From NCBI GenBank assembly GCA_016718265.1, contig JADKDZ010000001.1, positions 539,176-603,175 of the forward strand: DNA of 64,000 nt. The letters are read 5' to 3'. Below, piece by piece: positions 26,436-35,074 of this stretch. The notes below the pieces were generated by a model that was not told the origin of the DNA, did no database searches, and saw only the letters and a program-made list of their open reading frames with translations. The position numbers and the translations under genes are program-made. The stretch is from Uliginosibacterium sp. (GTDB lineage: Bacteria > Pseudomonadota > Gammaproteobacteria > Burkholderiales > Rhodocyclaceae). Within the stretch, counting starts at the first letter, position 1. Each line of letters opens with the position of its first letter.

Positions 26436-28400
26436 CTAGGCCGCCATGCCACGCTGAAGCGGCAGATCAAAGCCTTCCACACCGATCCCGATGGCCTCGG
26501 CGAGTTGCGCCTTGACAGCATTCAGCTCATCAAACTGCTTGAGCAAGGTGCTCTCTGCCTGCAAGAGCTCGCGGATGCGCTCTTCCAGCGTACCGGTGGC
26601 CTCATGCACGCGTTTGACGCTGTCCAGCCGGCGGCGCAGCTGGAGCTGATACTCGCGCACCTGGGTCTCCAGGGGTGACATCACCGCACGCAGCCATTGC
26701 TCGATGTCCCGGTTGGCCACTTCGAAGGTTCTCCGCGCTTCCAGGGCAATCGTTTCGAAGAAGCGCTGCGTCACGGTGTTCTTCCAGTGTGCGTACACCG
26801 CCACCGTGTTGAGCTGCTCGTTGAACGCTTTTTCGAGACGCGCCACTTCCCGTTCGTACTGCCAGAACGAGAAGGTGTTCGGCGGGGCGAGCTTGAGCCC
26901 GTGCTCGACGCTGAAGCGCCGGTACATGGCGTCCAGCATATTGGTGATTTCTTCGATTTCCAGCGCCGAGCTGCGCAAACGATCCCGAAGCGTATCGAAG
27001 AAATTCCGCATGGCTTCACGCAGGCCTTGCGTGAAGCGCGCATCGATCATGGCTTCGCGGGTCCGGCGGGTTTCCGTGCGGACAGCATCCATGCCGATGT
27101 GCGTAAACACGCGATTGGAGATGCTGGTGAATACGCTGCGCACGGCGTGGTACTTCTTCAGCCCGGACTCAAACTCGTCCTTCTCCTGGCGCACCTTGCG
27201 CATCATGTACTCAATCACGCCCTGATTCTTGCCACGCAAATCGCTCATCTCCTGCAGCTGCTCGCGCAAACCGCGCATGCGTGCATCCAGCAACTCGGCA
27301 GAGCGGCGCAAAATGTCGCCACACTCGCCGGCTGAGTTTTCACGCAGCAGCTGTTGCCGCCCGGGCAGAAGCTCGGAAGACAAGGCGTTCTCCAGCCGCA
27401 TGACCCGCGAACGTTGCAGCAGGGGCGCATCGCGGCTCACACGGGCGAGCAGGGCTTTCTGCGCAGAGACCGGGAAGATCAGGTCGCTGTCGATGTCCAG
27501 GGTTTCCGCAACCGACTCGACCTGCTTGTCGATCTCGGCCTTGATCTCGGCTTCGCTGCGCATGCCGTCCCACAAGCCATCGATCTTGTTCAGCACCACC
27601 ACACGGCCGCGGGTGTGTCCGCGGCCAGCATTCACGTGTTTTTGCCAGACGGTCAGGTCGCTTTGCGTCACGCCCGTATCGGCCGCCAGGATGAACAGGA
27701 CGGCATGCGCATTGGGCAACAGGGAAAGCGTCAGTTCCGGTTCCGAGCCAATTGCATTCAGCCCCGGCGTGTCGACAATCACCAGGCCCTGTTCCAGCAG
27801 CGGGTGGGGAAACTGGATGATGGCGTGACGCCAGCGGGCAACCTCCACCAGCCCTTCGGCATCGGGCTTTGCGCCGTCGACACCGGTGTCATCCACCTGG
27901 AAGCCCAGGCGGACAGCTTCTTCACGTGGCACCCGCTTGGTCTCGCTCACACGGGACAGCGCGCGCTGCATGCCCTCGGTGTCGTCCAGATCGATCGGCT
28001 GCAGCACCCACTCGGATTCAATGCGTCTCAGGTCTGCCACACTTTCGGAGCGCGCCCGTGTCTCGATCGGCAGCAGGCGGATCCCAGGCTGCTGCCCGTT
28101 CTCCCATTGCAGCTCGGTCGGGCACATGGTTGTGCGCCCGGCGCTGGAAGGCAGGATACGCGTCCGGTAATCGGAGAAGAAGATCGCGTTGATGAGCTCG
28201 GACTTGCCACGCGAGAATTCGGCCACAAACGCTACGACCAGTTTTTCTTCTTTCAGGCGGTCGAGCACGTACTGAAGCCGCATGTCCGACTGCGTGTCTC
28301 CCACGTCATTATTGGTCAGCCACGAACGGAGGTGCTGAATCGCGTGACTTACATCGCCACGCCACTGGGCAAAAGCAGAAAACTGGTCTGTCAGGGCCAT
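26436..28400 (-). CDS. Bacterial dynamin-like GTPase
   Basis: A 654-residue dynamin-superfamily GTPase. The ATG at 28400 (MALTDQFSAF) is preferred to longer frames because a purine-rich GGGGA site precedes it. G1 is AEFSRGKSELIN with K66, G3 is VDTPGLN with D210, and G4 is VVLNKIDG. The long C-terminal part is helical with extended coiled-coil character, which would form the stalk. Members remodel or bridge membranes; some are paired with a second dynamin, but none is adjacent here. It follows mutM on the same strand with a possible terminator between, so it likely has its own promoter. Confidence 0.88.
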   Translation of the reverse strand: MALTDQFSAFAQWRGDVSHAIQHLRSWLTNNDVGDTQSDMRLQYVLDRLKEEKLVVAFVAEFSRGKSELINAIFFSDYRTRILPSSAGRTTMCPTELQWENGQQPGIRLLPIETRARSESVADLRRIESEWVLQPIDLDDTEGMQRALSRVSETKRVPREEAVRLGFQVDDTGVDGAKPDAEGLVEVARWRHAIIQFPHPLLEQGLVIVDTPGLNAIGSEPELTLSLLPNAHAVLFILAADTGVTQSDLTVWQKHVNAGRGHTRGRVVVLNKIDGLWDGMRSEAEIKAEIDKQVESVAETLDIDSDLIFPVSAQKALLARVSRDAPLLQRSRVMRLENALSSELLPGRQQLLRENSAGECGDILRRSAELLDARMRGLREQLQEMSDLRGKNQGVIEYMMRKVRQEKDEFESGLKKYHAVRSVFTSISNRVFTHIGMDAVRTETRRTREAMIDARFTQGLREAMRNFFDTLRDRLRSSALEIEEITNMLDAMYRRFSVEHGLKLAPPNTFSFWQYEREVARLEKAFNEQLNTVAVYAHWKNTVTQRFFETIALEARRTFEVANRDIEQWLRAVMSPLETQVREYQLQLRRRLDSVKRVHEATGTLEERIRELLQAESTLLKQFDELNAVKAQLAEAIGIGVEGFDLPLQRGMAA

Positions 28401-28424
28401 CTTGCATCCCCAAGGGACATCGAG

Positions 28425-28445
28425 AGAAAACGCCCCGGTCGGGGC
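28425..28445 (-). terminator. Possible terminator after mutM
   Basis: On the minus strand AGCCCC-GACC-GGGGCGTTTT gives a short GC hairpin followed by a four-T run, about 60 bases after the mutM stop. It is weaker than the others in the window. Confidence 0.5.
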
Positions 28446-28504
28446 TCGGAGTTTCGACGCGTAACGTCGTCGGCTAGCATATGCGCCATCGCCACCACTT
28501 GCAA

Positions 28505-29359
28505 TCAAGTGCCGGATTTTGCACGCGAGATTCCGCGCGTATTTGCGGTTTTCTGACAAACGGGACAGCAGAAAGTCGCACGCTGAGCCATGACGTGGCG
28601 TTCGACAGTGGCGCCACATACCCTGCATGGCTGATTGTCCCGCCCATACACGGCGTACTGCTGCTGGAAATAGCCGGAGGCGCCGTCGCTGTGAACAAAG
28701 TCCTTGAGACTGCTCCCGCCGGCGGCCAAGGCATCTTGCAGCGTTTGTTTGATGGCATCGGCCAGCACGCGGCAGTGTTTTCGATTGAGTTGCCCGGCTG
28801 GCGTAGCGGGGTGAATGCGGGCACGGAACAGGCTCTCGGACGCGTAGATATTGCCGACGCCAACGATCCGGTGTGCATCCATGATGAAGGGCTTGATCGG
28901 CGTCCGTCGGCCTCGACTCATTGCGTACAGCACCTCGCCGTCAAAATCGTCGGCAAGCGGCTCACACCCCAACGTGGCCAGCAATGCATGCTGCTCAGCC
29001 GGCGGTTCGAGCAATAGCACAGCGCCAAACCGGCGCGGATCACGCAAGCGCAGGACTTTCTCGCCCAGCACGAGGTCAAAATGGTCGTGTTTGCCCGCTG
29101 GCGTGTCGCGCGGGAAGATACGCAAGCTGCCCGACATGCCAAGGTGAAGCAGCAAGACGTAGTCGCCCGCATCGAGCAAGATATATTTGGCCCGGCGCCG
29201 CACAGCGGTGACACGCTGCCCGATCAGGCATTCGCGCAGTTGTGGCGGAAAGGGGTAGCGCAAGCCGAGATGGCGCGTCACCACTTCGCCAATCCGCTGG
29301 CCGGACACATGGGGCTCGATTCCGCGCCGCGTGATTTCAACTTCAGGTAGTTCAGGCAT
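28505..29359 (-). CDS. mutM: Formamidopyrimidine-DNA glycosylase
   Basis: Removes 8-oxoguanine and other oxidised purines and nicks the DNA. The start is set at 29359 so that the protein begins MPELPEVE, exposing the catalytic Pro2 and Glu3 after Met removal. Length is 284 residues. Other hallmarks are the H2TH region (GVGNIYASESLFRARIHP) and the C-terminal zinc finger with paired cysteines (CRVCG and CCPVC). It is divergent from the TPR gene at 29430, sharing a short promoter region. Confidence 0.97.
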   Translation of the reverse strand: MPELPEVEITRRGIEPHVSGQRIGEVVTRHLGLRYPFPPQLRECLIGQRVTAVRRRAKYILLDAGDYVLLLHLGMSGSLRIFPRDTPAGKHDHFDLVLGEKVLRLRDPRRFGAVLLLEPPAEQHALLATLGCEPLADDFDGEVLYAMSRGRRTPIKPFIMDAHRIVGVGNIYASESLFRARIHPATPAGQLNRKHCRVLADAIKQTLQDALAAGGSSLKDFVHSDGASGYFQQQYAVYGRDNQPCRVCGATVERHVMAQRATFCCPVCQKTANTRGISRAKSGT

Positions 29360-29429
29360 GGCCGCTGGCTTGCTCGTCAATACTGCTAACATGGTGCCTG
29401 ATGCCTGACCTCAATACCAGACAGCTCTG

Positions 29430-31166
29430 ATGCCACCCAAAAGCATGCTCACCCCCTCCTTCATCAAGCACGCAGTTCTGCTTGCCGGTTCATGCATTCT
29501 GCTTGGCCATTCCGCTGCGCATGCCGACGCACCGCGGGATCATGCGGCCAAGGGCCGCTCGGCAAGCCGGCCTGCGACGATCTCAAGTGCGCAGTTCCTC
29601 TACCAGGCACTATTGGGCGAAATTGCCGCCCGTCGCGGGGCCGCATCCACTGCTGTTGCCAGCTATCTCGATCTGACTCGCAAGACCCACGACCCCAGAA
29701 TTGCGCGCCGGGCGACCGAAATTGCCCTGCAGTACCGTGAGATGGCGCTTGCTGCGGAGGCGGCGCGTCTCTGGCTGGAAGTTGAACCAGAATCTCAGAC
29801 GGCATTGCAAACCGTAACGGCCATTACGGCCGACAGCAACCAGACGCCAGCGGAGCTTGAAGCTTCGATCAAGGCCCAACTGGAGAAACAGCCGGGCAAA
29901 CGGGGAGTCATCCTCCTGCAGATTCCCCAGCTGCTGTCCCGCTATCCGGATCCCGCTGCCAACCGGGGGATTACGAACAGGCTGACAGAGCCTTATCTCA
30001 AACTACCGGAAGCACACTACGTGCGCGGAATCGCCGCGGCGATCGCTCAAGACCTGGCCGGCGGCGTGACGGAGGCAAACGCTGCGCTCGCTTTGCGGCC
30101 CGACTGGGAAGACGCGGCGATCCTGCGGTGGCGCGCATCTCCAGCCGAGCGCCGGGCAGATGCCGCGGCTGAGCTAAGGGCCTTTGGCGAAGCAAACCCC
30201 AAGGCAGCAGATGCCAGACTGAATTACATCCGCTGGCTCGCCAGTGAGAAGCGCAATGACGAGGCACAGAAGGCCGCCGACGCCTTGCTTGCGGACAGCC
30301 CTGAGAACAATGATTTGCGCTATGCCATTGCAATCATTCGCGTCGAGACCGGCGACCTTGCAGGCGCTGAGCAGCTGATGCGGCAATTGCTCGACCGGGG
30401 CTATCCGGAAGCGGATCTGCTGCGCCTCTTGCTCGGGCAGCTCGTGGAGGAACAGAAGCGCTTCCCGGAGGCCCTGAACCTGTATGCCGAGGTGCCGATC
30501 GGGCGCCACTTCGCTGCAGCGGCAGATCGCCAGGCGCGCCTGCTCTTCAAGCAAGGCAAACTGGCCGACGCGCGACGCATCCTGAGCAGCGCAGCCAGCA
30601 GGCAACCTGACAGCACCGTGCAACTGCAGCTGGTTGAAGCCGACTTGCTGCGCCAGGCCGACAAGCCGGCAGAGTCGTTCGAAGTACTTGAGCTGACCCT
30701 CGTTCTGGAGCCTGACAACACCGATGCGCTCTATATGTCAGCGATGGTGGCGGAACCGCTGAAGAAATACGATTTGATGGAAGAACGGCTGCGCAAGGTG
30801 ATCGCGCTCAAGCCAGATTATGCGCAGGCTTACAACGCGCTGGGCTATTCCTTGACTGAACGGAATCTGCGGCTAGACGAAGCTGAACCCTTGCTTGAAA
30901 AAGCGCTGAGCCTGGCGCCCGAGGACGCGGCCATCCTGGATAGCGTGGCGTGGCTGAGATTCCGCCAAGGCAAATTTGATGCGGCAAAAGAGATGATTCT
31001 GCGTGCGATGGCAAAGCTTGAGGATGCTGAAATCCTGTCGCATTACGTCGAGATTCTCTACGCTGCCGGCGACTCACAGACGGCCCGCAGCGTGTTCGCC
31101 TCGGCAAAAGATAAATTTCCGGATAATCACCTTCTGCGTGCCGTCGGACAGCGGCTCGGCTTTTGA
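29430..31166 (+). CDS. Exported tetratricopeptide repeat protein
   Basis: A 578-residue protein with an N-terminal signal sequence (FIKHAVLLAGSCILLGHSAAHA) and many TPR-like helical pairs, clearest near the C-terminus (YAQAYNALGYSLTERNLRLDEAEPLLEKALSLAPEDAAILDSVAW). The start may be the second methionine, MLTPSF (29445). It heads the block with lolB and ispE, an order conserved in betaproteobacteria, and its stop overlaps the beginning of the longest lolB frame. It probably acts as a periplasmic scaffold; the partner is not known. Confidence 0.85.
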   Translation: MPPKSMLTPSFIKHAVLLAGSCILLGHSAAHADAPRDHAAKGRSASRPATISSAQFLYQALLGEIAARRGAASTAVASYLDLTRKTHDPRIARRATEIALQYREMALAAEAARLWLEVEPESQTALQTVTAITADSNQTPAELEASIKAQLEKQPGKRGVILLQIPQLLSRYPDPAANRGITNRLTEPYLKLPEAHYVRGIAAAIAQDLAGGVTEANAALALRPDWEDAAILRWRASPAERRADAAAELRAFGEANPKAADARLNYIRWLASEKRNDEAQKAADALLADSPENNDLRYAIAIIRVETGDLAGAEQLMRQLLDRGYPEADLLRLLLGQLVEEQKRFPEALNLYAEVPIGRHFAAAADRQARLLFKQGKLADARRILSSAASRQPDSTVQLQLVEADLLRQADKPAESFEVLELTLVLEPDNTDALYMSAMVAEPLKKYDLMEERLRKVIALKPDYAQAYNALGYSLTERNLRLDEAEPLLEKALSLAPEDAAILDSVAWLRFRQGKFDAAKEMILRAMAKLEDAEILSHYVEILYAAGDSQTARSVFASAKDKFPDNHLLRAVGQRLGF

Positions 31167-31183
31167 TCCTCGGGGCTCGATTG

Positions 31184-31762
31184 ATGACTCGCTTGTTGAA
31201 CTCGTTGCTATCCGCCGTGCTGTGCGTTTCGTTGCTCGCGTGTGCCAATGCACCATCCACACCAAAAGAGGTTCCGCCACGCCCGGCGCGTGAGACGGTC
31301 AGCAGCTTCGCCATCAACGCACGTGCGGTCATCAAGCAGAGTGGCAAAGCCAATTCCCTTCGCATCATGTGGGAACACACGCCAGACACGGACAACATCG
31401 GCTTTGCATCCCCGCTGACCGGCATGATCGCCGAGCTTCAGCGTGATCGCAGCGGCGCGCGATGGATCTCAGCGGAAGGCGAGCACTACGAGGCACGCAA
31501 TGCAGACCTCCTGATCGCGCGACTCACCAGTGAGCCGGTGCCGATCGCGGCGCTTGCGCTCTGGGTGACCGGACAGCTCAGCATGGGCGCCACCGACATT
31601 CATCGCGACAACAGCGGACGACTGCTGCAGGCTGCGGACAAAGGCTGGCAGATCAGGGTGTTAAGCTACGAGACCGAACGCCCGGAGGCCATGCCGAGCG
31701 TCATGGAAGTCGAGTCTGGCTCGCTGCTCATCCGACTCGCTTTCGAGGAATACGTGATTTGA
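31184..31762 (+). CDS. lolB: Outer membrane lipoprotein receptor LolB
   Basis: Accepts lipoproteins from LolA in the periplasm and inserts them in the outer membrane. The ATG at 31184 opens a lipoprotein signal peptide with lipobox SLLAC, C20. The LolB fold is suggested by SSFAINARAVIKQSGKANSLRIMWEH, GFASPLTGMIAELQRD and the C-terminal RLAFEEYVI. The length of 192 residues fits. It sits between the TPR gene and ispE; its stop overlaps the TTG start of ispE, so the genes are translationally coupled. Confidence 0.9.
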   Translation: MTRLLNSLLSAVLCVSLLACANAPSTPKEVPPRPARETVSSFAINARAVIKQSGKANSLRIMWEHTPDTDNIGFASPLTGMIAELQRDRSGARWISAEGEHYEARNADLLIARLTSEPVPIAALALWVTGQLSMGATDIHRDNSGRLLQAADKGWQIRVLSYETERPEAMPSVMEVESGSLLIRLAFEEYVI

Positions 31763-32625
31763 ACGCACGACTGAACTGCCCGGCACCGGCCAAGCTCAAT
31801 CTGTTTCTGCATGTCACCGGTCGTCGACCTGACGGCTACCACACCCTGCAAACCGCCTTCCGCCTTGTCGATCACGGCGATCGACTGGACTTTCATCTCC
31901 GGCAGGATGGGCTGATCTGCCGGACCAACGACTTGCCTGGCGTGCCACCCGACACTGATCTGGTCGTGCGCGCGGCGCGCCTGCTTCAAGCCAAGACAGG
32001 TTGTACGCTCGGGGCGGATATTTGCGTCAACAAACATTTGCCAATGGGTGGAGGCCTCGGCGGTGGCAGCTCGGACGCTGCCACCACGCTTTTGGCGCTG
32101 AACAGCCTCTGGCAAACAGGGGTCAGGCGCGAAACCTTGCAGGCATGGGCGCTGAGCTTGGGCGCGGACGTCCCGTTCTTCATTTTTGGCCAATCTGCCG
32201 TGGCACAAAGCATTGGCGAAGAACTCACCGCACTCTGCCTTCCACCAGCTTGGTACGTCGTGATAGAGCCACCGGTCTCAGTCCCCACCGCCGAGATTTT
32301 TCGCGCCGAGGACTTGACTCGAAATACGGCTCCAATCATAATTACAGGCTCTGCGGTTGACGATTTATTGCACCACTTCCAGCTCCAAGCACGGAACGAT
32401 TTGCAAGGGGTTGCCTGCAGACTGTACCCTCAGATCCAGCTTGCGCTTGAGGCGTTGGGCAGGTTCGGTGCACCGCGAATGAGCGGTTCGGGCAGCAGCG
32501 TGTTTCTGGAGTGTCGCAGCAAGTCCCTCGCCGAGAGCGTGGTACAGGCTCTGCGGCCGGACTGGAAAATTTGGAGCGCATGCGGCTTGAACGATCATCC
32601 ACTGCGCCACTGGGTCAGTGATTAG
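31759..32625 (+). CDS. ispE: 4-diphosphocytidyl-2-C-methyl-D-erythritol kinase
   Basis: GHMP kinase of the MEP isoprenoid pathway; phosphorylates CDP-methylerythritol. The N-terminus CPAPAKLNLFLHVTGRRPDGYH and the phosphate loop PMGGGLGGGSSDAATTLLALN are diagnostic. It appears to start with TTG at 31759 in a TTGA overlap with lolB. The 288-residue length is normal. It is followed by tRNA-Gln. Confidence 0.96.
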   Translation: MNARLNCPAPAKLNLFLHVTGRRPDGYHTLQTAFRLVDHGDRLDFHLRQDGLICRTNDLPGVPPDTDLVVRAARLLQAKTGCTLGADICVNKHLPMGGGLGGGSSDAATTLLALNSLWQTGVRRETLQAWALSLGADVPFFIFGQSAVAQSIGEELTALCLPPAWYVVIEPPVSVPTAEIFRAEDLTRNTAPIIITGSAVDDLLHHFQLQARNDLQGVACRLYPQIQLALEALGRFGAPRMSGSGSSVFLECRSKSLAESVVQALRPDWKIWSACGLNDHPLRHWVSD

Positions 32626-32669
32626 TTTGTACGCCAGGTGAGTGTTCTCACGGGCTCTTAAAGGTTTGT

Positions 32670-32743
32670 TGGGGAGTCGCCAAGTTGGTCAAGGCACCGG
32701 ATTTTGATTCCGGTATTCGAAGGTTCGAATCCTTCTTCCCCAG
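32670..32743 (+). tRNA. tRNA-Gln (anticodon TTG)
   Basis: Folds as a cloverleaf: acceptor stem TGGGGAG paired with CTTCCCCA, anticodon stem CCGGA/TCCGG with loop TTTTGAT (anticodon TTG, reading CAA), and a T-arm with GGTTCGAATCC. The discriminator is G. The 3' CCA is not encoded; the next bases are CCC. It lies between ispE and prs, a classic betaproteobacterial order. Confidence 0.96.
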
Positions 32744-32823
32744 CCCAATATGATCGGGCAGGTCACAGTCGAGGCTGTCGGCCTGCCCGAATCGTTTTTG
32801 CTAACGCAATCAACGAGGTGGTC

Positions 32824-33780
32824 ATGGCGTATCGCAGCCTGATGGTCTTCACTGGCAACGCCAATCCAAAACTTGCCGGCGATGTCGTCAAGCGTCTTGG
32901 TATTTCCATCGGCTCCGCCACGGTCGGTCGTTTTTCGGATGCAGAAGTCAATGTCGAGCTGCTGGAGAACGTTCGCGGCAAGGATATCTTTGTCCTGCAA
33001 CCGACGTCGGCCCCCACAAACGACAACTTGATGGAGCTGCTGATCATGGTCGACGCGCTCAAGCGCGCTTCTGCCGGCCGGATCACCGCAGCCATCCCCT
33101 ATTTCGGCTACGCGCGCCAGGATCGTCGTCCGCGTTCTGCGCGTGTCGCCATTACCGCCAAGGTTGTTGCCAACATGCTTCAGGCGGTCGGCGTTCAGCG
33201 TGTGCTCACCGTTGATCTGCATGCCGATCAGATTCAGGGGTTCTTCGACATACCCGTCGATAACATCTACGCAACCCCGCTGCTGCTGTCGCATCTACGC
33301 AAGACAGAGCTTTCTAATGATCTGATGGTGGTGTCCCCTGACGTAGGCGGCGTTGTCCGCGCCCGCGCCGTCGCCAAACAGCTGGAGTCCGAGCTCGCCA
33401 TCATCGACAAACGCCGGCCCAAAGCCAACGTGGCGGAAGTCATGAACATCATCGGCGATGTGCGAGACCGCACCTGTGTCATCGTCGATGACATCGTTGA
33501 TACAGCGGGCACGCTCTGCAAGGCAGCGCAAGCGCTCAAACAACATGGCGCCAAGCGTGTCGTCGCCTATATCACGCATGCGGTGCTTTCAGGCTCGGCC
33601 ATCGCGCGCATCAATGATTCCGAGCTGGATCAATTGGTGGTGACCGATACCATTGCGCTGCGAGATGATGCGAAGGCCTGCCCGAAGATCAAGCAGGTAT
33701 CGATTGGCGCACTGCTGGCAGACACCATGCTGCGAATCAGCAATGAGGAATCCGTTTCGTCGCTGTTCATGGACGAGTGA
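32824..33780 (+). CDS. prs: Ribose-phosphate pyrophosphokinase
   Basis: Makes PRPP from ribose-5-phosphate and ATP for nucleotide, histidine, tryptophan and NAD synthesis. The ATG at 32824 (MAYRSLMVFTGNANPKLA) gives 318 residues, as usual; longer frames run back through the tRNA and are rejected. Motifs include DAEVNVELLENVRG, FGYARQDRRPRSARVAITAK, DLHADQIQGFFDIPVDN and the PRPP loop VIVDDIVDTAGTL. It is followed by a possible terminator and rplY. Confidence 0.98.
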   Translation: MAYRSLMVFTGNANPKLAGDVVKRLGISIGSATVGRFSDAEVNVELLENVRGKDIFVLQPTSAPTNDNLMELLIMVDALKRASAGRITAAIPYFGYARQDRRPRSARVAITAKVVANMLQAVGVQRVLTVDLHADQIQGFFDIPVDNIYATPLLLSHLRKTELSNDLMVVSPDVGGVVRARAVAKQLESELAIIDKRRPKANVAEVMNIIGDVRDRTCVIVDDIVDTAGTLCKAAQALKQHGAKRVVAYITHAVLSGSAIARINDSELDQLVVTDTIALRDDAKACPKIKQVSIGALLADTMLRISNEESVSSLFMDE

Positions 33781-33796
33781 AGGTAGTCAGTTTTCG

Positions 33797-33825
33797 GGCG
33801 GTCTGATTTTCTGGATCGCCTTTTT
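33797..33825 (+). terminator. Possible terminator or attenuator between prs and rplY
   Basis: GGCGGTC (33797-33803) can pair with GATCGCC (33814-33820), including one G-U pair, and is followed directly by TTTTT. The stem is only seven pairs, so partial read-through into rplY is possible. Confidence 0.5.
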
Positions 33826-33875
33826 GTGTCGGTGCAGACCTGGTCGCGGGCTGTCACCATTAATTGGAGAATCAC

Positions 33876-34481
33876 ATGTCTTTCAACGTTCAAGCCGCCA
33901 AGCGCGACGCCAAAGGAACGGGTGCGAGCCGCCGTCTGCGTCACGCGGGCACAACCCCGGGCATCATCTACGGTGGCGACAAGCCTGCCGTGCAGATTTC
34001 GCTGAATCACAACAACCTGTTCCACGCCCTGCGCAACGAAGCTTTCCACAGCTCCGTGCTGAACATCGATGTCGATGGCGCAAAGGAAACCGTCGTGTTG
34101 CGTGACGTGCAATGGCACCCGTTCCGTCAGCAAGTGCTGCACATCGATTTCCAGCGTGTTGACGCAACCCATGCTGTCCACCTGAAGGTACCGGTTCACT
34201 TTGTTGGCGCCGATGTGTGCCCCGGTGTGAAGCTGCATGGCGGCACCTTCTCGCACACCATCAACGAAATCGACGTCAAGGGCCTGGCGGCTGACCTGCC
34301 AGCCTTCATCGAAATCGACGTCAAGTCCTTGGACAACAACGTGGCCCTGCACCTGCGGGACGTGAAATTGCCGAAGGGTGTCGAACTGGCCCACGCTGCT
34401 GACGGCGACAAGGTGATTGCGTCGATCGTTGCTGCACGCGGTGGCGAGCCCGAAGCCGCCGAAGGCGAAGCCAAGGCCTGA
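33876..34481 (+). CDS. rplY: Ribosomal protein bL25 (Ctc form)
   Basis: 5S rRNA-binding protein of the large subunit, of the long Ctc type. The 201 residues start MSFNVQAAKRDAKGTGASRRLR after GGAGA; the N-terminal L25 domain includes GIIYGGDKPAVQISLNHN, and the C-terminal TL5/CTC domain covers about residues 95-190 with an acidic tail. It overlaps pth by one base (TGATG) and lies in the standard prs-rplY-pth-ychF order. Confidence 0.96.
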   Translation: MSFNVQAAKRDAKGTGASRRLRHAGTTPGIIYGGDKPAVQISLNHNNLFHALRNEAFHSSVLNIDVDGAKETVVLRDVQWHPFRQQVLHIDFQRVDATHAVHLKVPVHFVGADVCPGVKLHGGTFSHTINEIDVKGLAADLPAFIEIDVKSLDNNVALHLRDVKLPKGVELAHAADGDKVIASIVAARGGEPEAAEGEAKA

Positions 34482-35074
34482 TGACTCAGCGGGCTCCGCG
34501 CCTGATTGTCGGTCTCGGTAACCCCGGGGCTGAGTATTCCGAGACCCGGCACAACGCCGGGTTTTGGTTTTGTGAGCGCCTCGCGCAAGATCTGGGCATC
34601 ACACTGAACCACGAGTCACGCTTTCATGGATATGTTGGGCGCAGCGGAAACACTTGGCTGCTGCTGCCACAAACCTTCATGAATCGCTCTGGTCAGGCAG
34701 TGCTGGCCCTGGCTCATTTTTACCGCATCCTGCCAGATGAAATCCTCGTCGTGCATGACGAACTGGATATTCCGCCCGGCCAATTGCGCCTCAAATACGG
34801 CGGAGGACTTGGCGGTCACAATGGCCTGAAAGACATCAGTTCGCGCCTGTCGACGCAAGACTATTGGCGGCTGCGCATCGGAATTGGTCATCCTGGTGAC
34901 AAGAATGCAGTGGCAAACTTCGTTCTGAATCGCCCGCGCCGCGAAGAGCAGGACGAGATCGACGATGCAATTTGCCGGGCGCTCGCCGCCTGGCCCAAGA
35001 TTGCCAAGGGCGAATGGAGCCCGGCTACCCAACACATCAACGCGCGCCCCGCGGCGCCCAAGGAACAAGCATGA
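34481..35074 (+). CDS. pth: Peptidyl-tRNA hydrolase
   Basis: Releases tRNA from peptidyl-tRNA that has dropped off the ribosome. The N-terminus LIVGLGNPGAEYSETRHNAGF contains the catalytic His, and LLLPQTFMNRSGQAV, DELDIPPGQLRLKYGGGLGGHNGLKDI and RIGIGHPG are further family motifs. At 197 residues it is complete. Its start is coupled to the rplY stop, and its own stop overlaps the ychF ATG (ATGA). Confidence 0.97.
   Translation: MTQRAPRLIVGLGNPGAEYSETRHNAGFWFCERLAQDLGITLNHESRFHGYVGRSGNTWLLLPQTFMNRSGQAVLALAHFYRILPDEILVVHDELDIPPGQLRLKYGGGLGGHNGLKDISSRLSTQDYWRLRIGIGHPGDKNAVANFVLNRPRREEQDEIDDAICRALAAWPKIAKGEWSPATQHINARPAAPKEQA

Noticed and set aside
27354..28556. 400-codon open frame antisense to the dynamin-like gene
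   Set aside because: No motif; the opposite strand has clear GTPase signatures.
32704..32823. Extended N-terminus for prs reading through tRNA-Gln
   Set aside because: Overlaps a perfect tRNA cloverleaf; the family start is MAYRSL at 32824.
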